Assembly (NCBI GenBank): GCA_965261105.1
Contig: CBDHCM010000006.1
Span: 2,790,001-2,854,000, forward strand
Direction: 5' to 3'
Origin: Aldehydirespirator sp965261105
Lineage (GTDB): Bacteria; Actinomycetota; Acidimicrobiia; Acidimicrobiales; Aldehydirespiratoraceae
Length of the DNA stretch: 64,000 bases
Numbering within the stretch: the stretch's first letter is position 1; each line of letters begins with the position of its first letter. The notes under the pieces are model-generated. The model was not told the origin of the DNA. It searched no databases and saw only the letters and a list, made by a program, of their open reading frames with translations. Shown piece after piece: positions 29,309 through 37,272 of the stretch. The position numbers and the translations under genes were made by a program.

Positions 29309-29859
29309 CGCCGCCGCCTCCGGATCCGGCGAGAGCCTCCGGGCTCGCTTCGTCGACCCGGCTCGGACCGCGGCGAGGCCGGGGCATCCAACCTCAGCGA
29401 GGTGCCCGCGGTCGATGCGGGCCGATCCGCAGGTGCCAGGTCGAGGGCCCGGCGATTGCGGCGCCGGTCTCGCAGGCGGCGGCCGGCCTGGCCCGCGCCC
29501 GATACCAGCGACAGTCCCTTGATCAGCGGCGGGGCGAACGCCCGGTGAGTGAGCCGGCTGGCGTGGTCCACGGTGGCGGCGATGCGTTCGGCCCGCCCGA
29601 TCACCCGGTCCACCCGATGCAACTCGGCGTCGGCCTTGGCGACGGTGGCATGGAGGTCGTCCACCATCGGCAGCGCCGAGGCCCTCAGATCGTCGACCAC
29701 GCCGCGCAGTTCCCGCATGGTCCGCACCAGCGACACCACCGCCACGGTGAGCACGGCCACGGTCGCCAGGCACACGATCGTCACGATCACGGCGGCCAGG
29801 TCGACAGCAGTCACCTCGTCAAGATACCGGCTAGCCCAAAGGCCGAGCGGGTTGACCAT
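29305..29859 (-). CDS. DUF948-like membrane protein
   Basis: Product of 184 residues (a GTG at 29814 is an alternative start). One N-terminal transmembrane helix (about 18-45, AVIVTIVCLATVAVLTVAVV), then a coiled-coil-like stretch MRELRGVVDDLRASALPMVD, DDLHATVAKADAELHRVDRV typical of DUF948, and a basic low-complexity tail. The role is unknown; DUF948 proteins are commonly found between rarA and alaS in actinobacteria, in this same order. Confidence 0.75.
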   Translation of the reverse strand: MVNPLGLWASRYLDEVTAVDLAAVIVTIVCLATVAVLTVAVVSLVRTMRELRGVVDDLRASALPMVDDLHATVAKADAELHRVDRVIGRAERIAATVDHASRLTHRAFAPPLIKGLSLVSGAGQAGRRLRDRRRNRRALDLAPADRPASTAGTSLRLDAPASPRSEPGRRSEPGGSRRIRRRRR

Positions 29860-29875
29860 TGGTCACAAGGATCCA

Positions 29876-29937
29876 GAGGCGCTGAGCGGGGCCGCGGCCC
29901 GAGCGGCCCGTGAGCGCAGCGAACCAGAGCGGGGGCT
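29876..29937. repeat. Dispersed GC-rich repeat, copy D (inverted)
   Basis: Reverse complement of the core shared with copies A-C: GAGCGGCCCGTGAGCGCAGC and flanks, with CCAGAGCGGG in place of CAAGAGCGGG. It lies between rarA and the DUF948 gene. Confidence 0.8.
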
Positions 29938-31324
29938 AAAGGCCTTCCCGGTCCCGGGCGGCGCTGCGCTCGGCCTGTTCGGGGCGTACCGGATCGGGCT
30001 GCCCATCGCGCTGTGGGCCCGGCCAGCGCTCGGCCAGCGCGGCCTCGGCGCCGCGGTCGGAGGGTTCGTAGTAGACGTTGCCGGCGACCTCGGCGGGGCG
30101 GTGCTGCTGGGCGACCCAGCCGTCGGGGTGATCGTGGGGATACCGGTATCCGTCGCCGTGGCCGAGGGACTTGGCCCCCTGGTAGTGGGCGTCGCGCAGG
30201 TGCGCAGGCACCTCGCCGGCACCCGCGACCCGGGCGTCGGCCGCGGCCCGACCGAGAGCGACCGTCACCCGGTTGGACTTGGGGGCGGTGGCCAGCCGCA
30301 CCACCGCGTGGGCCAGATTGAGCTGCGCCTCGGGCAGCCCTACGAACTCCACGGCCCGGGCCGCGGCGTCGGCCACCAGCAGGGCGCCGTCGTCGGCCAT
30401 TCCGATGTCCTCGGAGGCGAGGATCACCAGCCGCCGGGCGATGAAGCGGGGATCCTCACCCGCCTCCAGCATCCGGGCCAGCCAGTACAGGCCCGCGTCG
30501 GCGTCGGAGCCCCGGATGCTCTTGACGAATGCGCTGATCGCGTCGTAGTGGCCGTCGCGGCCGTAGCTGACGGCCTTGGCATCGGCCGCGGCCTCGGCGT
30601 CGGCCAACCTCACGTGGACCGGGTCCGGCGAGGCGGTACCGGATCTGGCTCCGCCCCGGCGGCCGGCCAGCGCCACCGCCACCTCTATTCCGGTGAGGGC
30701 GTGGCGACCGTCGCCGCCGCTGCGGGCTGCCAGATGCTCGACAGCATCTGCGTCGGCCGTGGCCTGCTCTGAGGCCAGGCCCCGGCGCACCAACTCCACC
30801 AGAGACTCGGCATCGAGCGGACTCAGGCGGAACAGCGTGGAGCGGGACATCAGCGGCGGGTTCACCTCGAAGTGCGGGTTCTCGGTGGTGGCGCCGATCA
30901 GCACGATCAGGCCGTCCTCCACCGCGGGCAGCAGCGCGTCCTGCTGGGCCTTGTTGAAGCGGTGGACCTCGTCGAGGAACAGGATCGTTCCGGTGCCCTG
31001 GGTGCCGAGGCGGTCCCGGGCCCGCTCGATCACGGCCCGCACGTCCTTGACTCCGGCTGTCACCGCCGAGAGCTCCTCGAAGGCCTTGGCCGTGGTGCGG
31101 GCCACCACCCGGGCCAGCGTGGTCTTGCCCGTGCCCGGCGGCCCCCACAGGATCACCGACGACAGCCGGTCGGCCGCGATCAGCTCCCGCAGCGGGCGTC
31201 CCGGCCCGACCAGGTGGTCCTGGCCCACGATCTCGTCGAGCGTGCGGGGCCGCAATCGGGCCGCCAGCGGCGCCCGCCCCCGCAGCCGCTCCGCCGCAGC
31301 CGCCTCGAACAGGTCCGGTGCCAC
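29936..31324 (-). CDS. rarA: Replication-associated recombination protein A (AAA+ ATPase)
   Basis: RarA/MgsA family ATPase acting at stalled forks. The product is 462 residues, GTG start. Walker A is VILWGPPGTGKTTLA (about 57-71), Walker B ILFLDEVHRFNKAQQD; sensor region LIGATTENPHFEVN; C-terminal oligomerisation domain with SAFVKSIRGSDADAGLYWLA and ASEDIGMAD. All AAA+ elements are intact. The C-terminal tail is low-complexity and basic. It is divergent from the inserted vapBC module. Confidence 0.94.
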   Translation of the reverse strand: MAPDLFEAAAAERLRGRAPLAARLRPRTLDEIVGQDHLVGPGRPLRELIAADRLSSVILWGPPGTGKTTLARVVARTTAKAFEELSAVTAGVKDVRAVIERARDRLGTQGTGTILFLDEVHRFNKAQQDALLPAVEDGLIVLIGATTENPHFEVNPPLMSRSTLFRLSPLDAESLVELVRRGLASEQATADADAVEHLAARSGGDGRHALTGIEVAVALAGRRGGARSGTASPDPVHVRLADAEAAADAKAVSYGRDGHYDAISAFVKSIRGSDADAGLYWLARMLEAGEDPRFIARRLVILASEDIGMADDGALLVADAAARAVEFVGLPEAQLNLAHAVVRLATAPKSNRVTVALGRAAADARVAGAGEVPAHLRDAHYQGAKSLGHGDGYRYPHDHPDGWVAQQHRPAEVAGNVYYEPSDRGAEAALAERWPGPQRDGQPDPVRPEQAERSAARDREGL

Positions 31325-31435
31325 GCCTCCGACCCTACGCCGTCAGTCCGTGACCGATCACTCCCCTGGCGAAGAGAAAGATCGCGCCCGGCAATCACGA
31401 CGGCCGGAGCCAGGCCGTCGCAGGCAGCAGCCCGA

Positions 31436-31466
31436 TATATCCGATTAGATTATGATCAGATATACT
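31436..31466 (+). promoter_or_regulatory. vapBC promoter and operator-like inverted repeat
   Basis: AT-rich patch in GC-rich surroundings. An imperfect inverted repeat TATATCCGAT / ATCAGATATA surrounds TGATCA. TATACT at 31461-31466 ends 7 nt before the GTG at 31474, the spacing of a leaderless actinobacterial promoter. The overlap of box and repeat suits VapBC autorepression. No clear -35 is visible. Confidence 0.55.
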
Positions 31467-31473
31467 TGTGCTC

Positions 31474-31680
31474 GTGACCAAGCGGCTCGTAGACATCGAC
31501 GACGACCTGCTCGAGGAGGTCCGCAGCCTGACCGGAGCGTCCACCATGAAGGAGGCGGTGAACGGGGCACTCCAGCATGTCGTTGACTTCGACCTGCGGT
31601 TGAGGCATGTGTGCCGGCTCCTGACGCTTGAGGGGACCGACCTCGCCGACGAGCAGCTAATGCGCGACGCATGGCGTTGA
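31474..31680 (+). CDS. VapB-type antitoxin
   Basis: Antitoxin of 68 residues. The N-terminus VTKRLVDIDDDLLEEVRSLT is a ribbon-helix-helix-like DNA-binding segment (DUF2191/VapB type), followed by STMKEAVNGALQHVV and a tail that should enter the toxin's active site. The start GTG 31474 is preferred over GTG 31468 because it matches the usual VapB beginning and a leaderless promoter. It overlaps vapC by 10 nt. Confidence 0.85.
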   Translation: MTKRLVDIDDDLLEEVRSLTGASTMKEAVNGALQHVVDFDLRLRHVCRLLTLEGTDLADEQLMRDAWR

Positions 31681-32087
31681 GCCCGAGCTACCTGGCAGAC
31701 AAGAGCGCGCTGGCGCGGATGACACACACCGCGGTGGCCGAGCGACTCGCTCCGCTGATTCTCGGCGGTCAGATTGCAACCTGTGCTGTCATCGACCTGG
31801 AAGTTCTCTACAGCGCCCGCTCACTGGGCGACTACGAGGAGATCCTCATCGAGAGGGGCTCCCTCCCCACGCTGCCACTGACCGAGACGGTCGCGTCCCG
31901 AGCTCTCGACGTGCAGCATCTGCTGGCCCGTCGCGGCCAGCACCGTGTGCCCGTACCGGATCTGTTGATTGCGGCCACGGCTGAGGTCAACGGCGTATCA
32001 GTCATCCACTACGACGCCGACTACGAACGGATCGCGCAAGTCACCGGGCAGCCCGCCGAATGGGCGATCCCGCGCGGCTCGATCTGA
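31671..32087 (+). CDS. VapC-type PIN-domain ribonuclease toxin
   Basis: Toxin of 138 residues, probable Mg-dependent RNase cleaving tRNA or rRNA. PIN acidic residues are visible: YLADKSALAR (Asp about 10), AVIDLEVLYSAR (Glu about 43), VPDLLIAATAE (Asp about 97) and HYDADYERIA (Asp about 116). The set is complete, so the toxin is probably active. Inserted between rarA and aspS, both on the opposite strand, which marks a recent acquisition. Confidence 0.88.
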   Translation: MALSPSYLADKSALARMTHTAVAERLAPLILGGQIATCAVIDLEVLYSARSLGDYEEILIERGSLPTLPLTETVASRALDVQHLLARRGQHRVPVPDLLIAATAEVNGVSVIHYDADYERIAQVTGQPAEWAIPRGSI

Positions 32088-32135
32088 CTTCGGCACGCCA
32101 CGCCCGCCACGCGCCGCGCACGACGCCGGCACCGC

Positions 32136-33914
32136 TCAGGCGGGGGGTAGGACTCTCAGGCCTAGTTCTTGCAGGTGGGCGTCGGCTATGGGGCTGGGGG
32201 CGCCGGTGAGGGGGTCGGTGCCGGACTGGGTCTTGGGGAAGGCGATCACCTCGCGGATGTTCTCCTCCCCCACCAGCAGGGCGGCCAGGCGGTCCAGGCC
32301 AACCGCGAAGCCGGCGTGGGGAGGGGCCCCGTAGCGGAATGCGTCGAGCAGGAAGCCGAATCGTTCCTGAGCGTCGTCGGGGGCAATGCCCAGGACTTCG
32401 AAGATGCGCTGCTGGATGTCGCGGCGGTGGATCCTCACGCTGCCCGAGCCCAGCTCCCAGCCGTTGAGCACCAGGTCGTAGGCCTGGCTGCGGACGTCGA
32501 GCAGGGCCTCGCCGGAAGGCGGTCCGTCCGTCGACATGAGCAGGGGTAGGTCGTCGATGTGCGGCATCGTGAACGGGTGATGCGACGGGATGGGAGCGCC
32601 GTCGGCGCTGAACCCCTCGAACAGCGGAAAGTCCAGCACCCACAGGTAGTTGAAGCTGCCGTCGTTCACTGGCGGCCGGCCCAGCTCCAGGCGCAGCAGC
32701 CCCAGCACGCGGCGAACCACCGGGCGCTTGTCGGCCACCAGGAACACCATGTCGCCGGGCCCGGCGCCAAGAGCCTCGATCACGCTCGCGCCCTCGGCCG
32801 AAGACAGGAACTTGGCCACCCCCGCGTCGAGCGCTGAGCCCTCCCCTTCCGCGGTTACGACCCTCATCCAGGCCAGGCCCTTGGCACCCCAGCGCTGGCA
32901 GGTGGCCACCAGATCATCGACGCGGCTGCGGGGCAGCGTCTCCGCGCCGCCGGTCAGGCAGATCCCCTTCACGCAAGCCGCCTGGAACACACGGGCCTCG
33001 GTGTCAGCGAAGATCGGGGTGAGCTCGGCCAGCTCCATGCCGAAGCGGGTGTCGGGCTTGTCGGAGCCGAAGCGTTCCATGGCTTCGTGCCAGGTCATGC
33101 GGTCGAACTCGCCAGGATCGTGGCCGACGACCTCGGTGGTGGCTTCGACCACCGCCCGGGCCACGAAACCCAGCACGTCGTCGCGTTCGGCGAACGACGC
33201 CTCCACGTCGAGCTGGGAGAACTCGAACTGGCGGTCGGCCCGCAGATCCTCGTCGCGCAGGCAGCGGGCGATCTGGTAGTAGCGGTCGACGCCGCCCACC
33301 ATGGTCAGCTGCTTGAAGATCTGCGGGCTCTGCGGCAGGGCGTAGAACGATCCGGGCTCCTTGCGCGACGGGACCACGAAGTCGCGGGCCCCCTCGGGGG
33401 TGGAGGCGATCAGCATCGGGGTCTCCACCTCTACGAAGCCCTGGGCGTCCATGGCCCGTCGTATGGCCCGGTTGACCGCGGCCCGGGCCCGCAGGTTTCG
33501 CTGCATGCGGGGCTTGCGCAGGTCGACGTAGCGGTGCCGCAGGCGCAGCGTCTCGTCGGTGTCGGTGCGCTCGTCCAGCGGGAATGGCGGCGGCTCGGCG
33601 CTCGACAACACCTCAACCCGGCAGTCGTGCACCTCGATCTCGCCGGTGGCCAGCGCGGGATTGGCCGTGCCCTCGGGGCGGACCCGCACTGTGCCCTCGA
33701 TGCGCACCACGTACTCCGAGCGCAGGTCGCGGGCGCCGTCCACCACGCACTGCACGACGCCACTGTGATCCCGCAGATCCACGAAAGCCAGGTGCTCACT
33801 GTGCTCGCGCCTGCGGTCCACCCAGCCACACACCGCGACGGTGCGGCCTACGTCGTCGGGGCCGAGGCGTCCGCAGAGGTCGGTCCTCATGGACGTTCCG
33901 TCGATGCCGGTCAT
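32136..33914 (-). CDS. aspS: Aspartate-tRNA ligase
   Basis: Class II synthetase. The product is about 592 residues from ATG 33914 (an in-frame ATG at 33890 gives the more usual MRTDLCGRL start). It has an N-terminal OB-fold anticodon domain (AVCGWVDRRREHSEHLAFVD), a catalytic core with FVEVETPMLIASTPEGARDF and RCLRDEDLRADRQFEFSQLD (motif 2), a bacterial GAD insertion, and motif 3 AGFAVGLDRLAALL. Whether it is discriminating or also charges tRNA-Asn was not judged. The frame runs open far upstream through repeat DNA, which is not coding. Confidence 0.95.
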   Translation of the reverse strand: MTGIDGTSMRTDLCGRLGPDDVGRTVAVCGWVDRRREHSEHLAFVDLRDHSGVVQCVVDGARDLRSEYVVRIEGTVRVRPEGTANPALATGEIEVHDCRVEVLSSAEPPPFPLDERTDTDETLRLRHRYVDLRKPRMQRNLRARAAVNRAIRRAMDAQGFVEVETPMLIASTPEGARDFVVPSRKEPGSFYALPQSPQIFKQLTMVGGVDRYYQIARCLRDEDLRADRQFEFSQLDVEASFAERDDVLGFVARAVVEATTEVVGHDPGEFDRMTWHEAMERFGSDKPDTRFGMELAELTPIFADTEARVFQAACVKGICLTGGAETLPRSRVDDLVATCQRWGAKGLAWMRVVTAEGEGSALDAGVAKFLSSAEGASVIEALGAGPGDMVFLVADKRPVVRRVLGLLRLELGRPPVNDGSFNYLWVLDFPLFEGFSADGAPIPSHHPFTMPHIDDLPLLMSTDGPPSGEALLDVRSQAYDLVLNGWELGSGSVRIHRRDIQQRIFEVLGIAPDDAQERFGFLLDAFRYGAPPHAGFAVGLDRLAALLVGEENIREVIAFPKTQSGTDPLTGAPSPIADAHLQELGLRVLPPA

Positions 33915-33938
33915 GGCGCCGTCCCCGCGAGCAGGTCG

Positions 33939-34056
33939 AATTGGCAGCGGCCAACGCCCGAAACGGCACCCGCCGCTGCCAATTCCATGACAGCCCACAA
34001 GCCCATCTCCAACTGGCAGCGGCCAACGCCCGAAACGGCACCCGCCGCTGCCAATT
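33939..34056. repeat. Paired hairpin repeats between hisS and aspS
   Basis: Two near-identical copies (33939-33984 and 34012-34056), each an inverted repeat with arms AATTGGCAGCGGC / GCCGCTGCCAATT (one mismatch in copy 2) around the shared loop CAACGCCCGAAACGGCACCC. They lack a T-run, so they are not textbook terminators but could end or modulate hisS transcription. They make up most of the 157-bp gap. Confidence 0.85.
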
Positions 34057-34071
34057 CCGGTGCAGTCGGGA

Positions 34072-35349
34072 TCATCGAGCCTCCACGGCCACAATCTCTG
34101 CCACCGCTGCCACCACCTCGGACTCTGGCACCTGTCGCTGGCCGCCGCCGGGGCGCATGTCGCGCACGGTGGCCGCGCCCTCGGCCTGCTCGTCGGGACC
34201 GACGATCACTGCGACGGTGGCCCCGGAGCGGTCGGCCCGCTTCATCTGGGCCTTCATGGAGCGGCTGTCGAAGGCCCGGTCCACGCCCAGGCCGGCCTGC
34301 CGGAGCCGGTCGCACAGCACGACCGCGCTCTGGCCGCCGGCGACGTCCACCACGAACACCTCGACCGGCGACGAGGTCTCGGTGAAAGCGCCCTCTGCGT
34401 CGCACGCCAGCAGGATCCGGTCGACGCCGAGGGCGAAGCCGATGCCCGGAGTCGCAGGACCGCCCAACTCCTCCACCAGCCCGTCGTAGCGCCCGCCTCC
34501 GCCCACCGCGTTCTGAGCGGTGTCGAGGGCGTCGGCCACGAACTCGAAGGTCGTCCGGGTGTAGTAGTCCAGCCCGCGTACCAGGCGGGGCGAGATGTCG
34601 TAACGCAAACCGAGACTGTTCAACCCGGCCCGCACGGCCAGGAAGTGATCCGCCGAGGAGCCCGCCAGGAAGTCGACCATCGCAGGCGCCCCGGCGATCA
34701 CCGGCTGGTCCTCGGCACGCTTGGAGTCGAGCACCCGCAGCGGGTTGCGTTCCAAAGTCGCCCGGGCCTGCTCGGACAGATCGCCGCTCCGGTTCCGGAA
34801 GTACTCGGCCAGCGCAACCTGGTAGAGGGGGCGGCTGTCGTAGTCTCCGAGGCTGTTGATCAGCAGCCTCACCCGGCGCAGGCCGAGAGCCTCGTAGAAG
34901 CGCATACCCAAGGCGATAACCTCCAGGTCGGCCTGGGGGTCATCGGTGCCGAGGGTCTCCACGCCCACCTGGCTGAACTGGCGGTATCGGCCAGCCTGGG
35001 GGCGCTCGTAGCGAAACTGCGGCCCCGAGTACCAGATCTTCCAGGGAACCGTGGGCCGGTGCTCTGCGAAAGCCCTACACACGCTGGCCGTCAGCTCCGG
35101 GCGCAGGGCCAGATGCCGGGGCGGGTCACCCTTGTCGAAGAACTCGAACAGCTCCTTGGTGACTATCTCGTTGGCCGGGCCTAGGCGTTTGAACACGCCG
35201 ACGTCCTCGAAGATGGGCGACTCCAACAGCCCGAAGCCGGTGCGCTCGGCCAGATCAGCGAACACGCCGACTAGCCGGCGCCGCCGCGCCGACTCCGGCG
35301 CCAGGATGTCGCGGGTGCCCACAGGGGCGCGGAACAAAGGCTGGGCCAC
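34072..35349 (-). CDS. hisS: Histidine-tRNA ligase
   Basis: Class II synthetase, about 425 residues from GTG 35349 (VAQPLFRAPVGTRDILAPES). HisRS landmarks: LRPELTASVCRAFAEH, PQFRYERPQAGRYRQFSQVG (motif 2), LVRGLDYYTRTTFEF (HisA), NAVGGGGRYDGLVEELGG and GIGFALGVDRILLA (motif 3), then the C-terminal anticodon-binding domain. The longer open frame upstream is not conserved in character. The neighbouring gene upstream is now the inserted methyltransferase on the opposite strand. Confidence 0.95.
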   Translation of the reverse strand: MAQPLFRAPVGTRDILAPESARRRRLVGVFADLAERTGFGLLESPIFEDVGVFKRLGPANEIVTKELFEFFDKGDPPRHLALRPELTASVCRAFAEHRPTVPWKIWYSGPQFRYERPQAGRYRQFSQVGVETLGTDDPQADLEVIALGMRFYEALGLRRVRLLINSLGDYDSRPLYQVALAEYFRNRSGDLSEQARATLERNPLRVLDSKRAEDQPVIAGAPAMVDFLAGSSADHFLAVRAGLNSLGLRYDISPRLVRGLDYYTRTTFEFVADALDTAQNAVGGGGRYDGLVEELGGPATPGIGFALGVDRILLACDAEGAFTETSSPVEVFVVDVAGGQSAVVLCDRLRQAGLGVDRAFDSRSMKAQMKRADRSGATVAVIVGPDEQAEGAATVRDMRPGGGQRQVPESEVVAAVAEIVAVEAR

Positions 35350-35428
35350 GACCCCCGAGGCTACCGCCACCCCGCAGCTCCTCAGGTGGTCCCGGGCACT
35401 GTCCCAGGCGTGCACTACTGTCGGCCTC

Positions 35429-36358
35429 ATGCAGTCGACAGGCGCGCCCAGCAGTCTTCCGGCCGTTCCCTCCGACCCGGATGCCGCCCTGTCACAGCTC
35501 TTGCAACAAGCCGTCGTGTGGGGCGACGCCGCCGAGTGGCTCGGAGCGCTTCCGGCAGGAAGCGTCGACCTGTTCTTCACGTCGCCGCCCTACGCGAACG
35601 CGCGCTCATACTCGGAGATCCATCCCGATCATTACGTCGAGTGGTTCCTGCCGTTCGCCGCGGCGATGCTCGAAGCGACAGCCGAGTCGGGGTCGTTCGT
35701 GTTGAACATCAAGAACCGCGTCGCGAACACCGGTCCCCTGAGAGGTCAACGCCATCCGTACGTCTACGAACTGGTACTCGGCATGCAGCGCATGGGATGG
35801 CGGTGGCTGGAGACGTACATCTGGTCGAAGCCCAACGCCATCCCAGGCCGCTTCGGGCCGCGCACCAAGGACAGCTTCGAATACGTCTACCACTTCGCCA
35901 AGGGTGCCGAGCCCTACTTCGAACTGGACGCAGTGCGAGTTCCGTACAAGGCAGACCATGCCGAAATCAACCGACGCCGCCAAGACGGCAACGGACGACG
36001 CAATACCGCGGCAGGCTTCGGGCGCGACAGACGCAAGACCTACGACAAGGGAAGCGCCGACCCGGGAAACGTTGTCGAGGTGTGCCAGACCTACAACCAG
36101 CATAAGGGCCCTGCCGGCCAGCACACTGCGGTGATGCCCGAAGGGCTCGCGGCGTTCTTCGTCAAAGCGGTCTGCCCGATCGATGGCGTGGTTGTCGATC
36201 CGTTCGCTGGATCAGGAACGACGGTCGTCGTCGGGCGCCGACACGGACGGCGAGCCGCAGGAATCGAACTGCACTGCGACTATGTCGAAGTCTCCCGGAA
36301 CCGCATCACCAGCGACGAGGCGGATGATCCCCAGGGGCAGCTGAGTGTCGCTGTCTGA
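35429..36358 (+). CDS. DNA methyltransferase (N4-cytosine/N6-adenine class)
   Basis: Product of 309 residues, pfam N6_N4_Mtase type. Motif IV is FFTSPPYANARSYSEIHPDH (TSPPY at 51-55); SPPY rather than DPPY favours N4-methylcytosine. Motif I, DPFAGSGTTVVVGRRHGR, comes near the C-terminus, giving the beta-class motif order. The target domain lies between. The gene overlaps a helicase-like gene by 14 nt, so they formed one operon. It is inserted between hisS and rel, against the backbone strand. The recognition site is unknown. The enzyme looks intact although the partner is broken. Confidence 0.88.
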   Translation: MQSTGAPSSLPAVPSDPDAALSQLLQQAVVWGDAAEWLGALPAGSVDLFFTSPPYANARSYSEIHPDHYVEWFLPFAAAMLEATAESGSFVLNIKNRVANTGPLRGQRHPYVYELVLGMQRMGWRWLETYIWSKPNAIPGRFGPRTKDSFEYVYHFAKGAEPYFELDAVRVPYKADHAEINRRRQDGNGRRNTAAGFGRDRRKTYDKGSADPGNVVEVCQTYNQHKGPAGQHTAVMPEGLAAFFVKAVCPIDGVVVDPFAGSGTTVVVGRRHGRRAAGIELHCDYVEVSRNRITSDEADDPQGQLSVAV

Positions 36359-37258
36359 CGACGAACGGAAGATCCTCCAGGAAGCCGGCGGCAACCCCAG
36401 CCCCATTGACCGTCAAAGGGCTGTGGGCGTCTATCTCGCAAAGTCCGAATCCGATCGCGCGGAGGCAGGCGATCGGTTGGTCAAGGGTTTCCTCGGGCAC
36501 CTTCGCCCTTCGTTCCACCTGATACCGAAGGGTGGGCAAGCTCTACCGGTGGTTGCGGCTGGAGTCCTAGCCGACAAGCTCGAGACCGGCACACACTCCA
36601 TCATCTACGGCTGGCCGACCGTCGTCGTGAGGGACCGCGACCAGATACCCAAGGTCTCCCCTCTCTTTGCTGTCCAGATCGAACCGGAACAAGGCCCCGA
36701 CAACCAGTGGGAGCTTCACGCCACAACTGAGCCGGAGCTAAATCTGGCTGTCACGGCAAGCGGCATCTTCGACCCGTCGAGCACGGCGGAGGTTCTTGGG
36801 CTGCTGGAGCACGGGCTGCCGTTCGGAGATGCCGAAGCCTTCTGCAACCTCATCGAAAAAGTTGCGGACCTGCTCGGACTGCGGACGTCGTCACCTCTCG
36901 ACGCCAGGATCCTCAAGCCCGGCGCAGGCAGGGAACCGGCAATCTACAACGCTGCGATATCGGTCCTAGCCGAGCGGAGCATCTACACGGCCACGCTTCG
37001 CAAGGAGCTGCAACAACTTCAGAGTCGCGACGACTGGGCCGCTACAGCTGCGGCACATCTTCTCCCTGGCGGGTTCGCTCAGCAGGAAGTCAAGCCGACC
37101 CCCTCCGGACCGCTGGCGGCGCCGCTTGTATGCAACCACTCACAAGAGAAGATCCTCAAGCGTTTCCGTAGCGATCCGCTCACGGTTGTGACCGGCCCAC
37201 CCGGAACGGGCAAGAGGAGATCGAGGCTGTGCTCAAACAGAGGGAGGGCGACCGTTGA
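36345..37258 (+). pseudogene. DNA2/NAM7-like SF1 helicase remnant with internal deletion
   Basis: An N-terminal region of about 260 residues of unknown fold leads to VCNHSQEKILKRFRSDPLTV, VTGPPGTGK (Walker A at 284-290). Directly after the Lys codon (37214) the similarity ends. The next 45 bases read, in another frame, EEIEAVLKQREGDR and a stop at 37256-37258, which looks like the original C-terminus. So the motor and any nuclease part were deleted, fusing Walker A to the tail out of frame. The partner of the methyltransferase; together probably a restriction or defence operon that lost its effector. Confidence 0.72.
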
Positions 37259-37272
37259 GGCCCTTGCACGCG

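Noticed and set aside
33915..34094. An N-terminal extension of aspS of about 60 codons
   Set aside because: It translates the paired hairpin repeats, giving a duplicated non-family peptide. The synthetase begins at 33914 or 33890.
35350..35580. Upstream extension of hisS
   Set aside because: The frame is open but overlaps the methyltransferase 5' region and is unlike HisRS N-termini.
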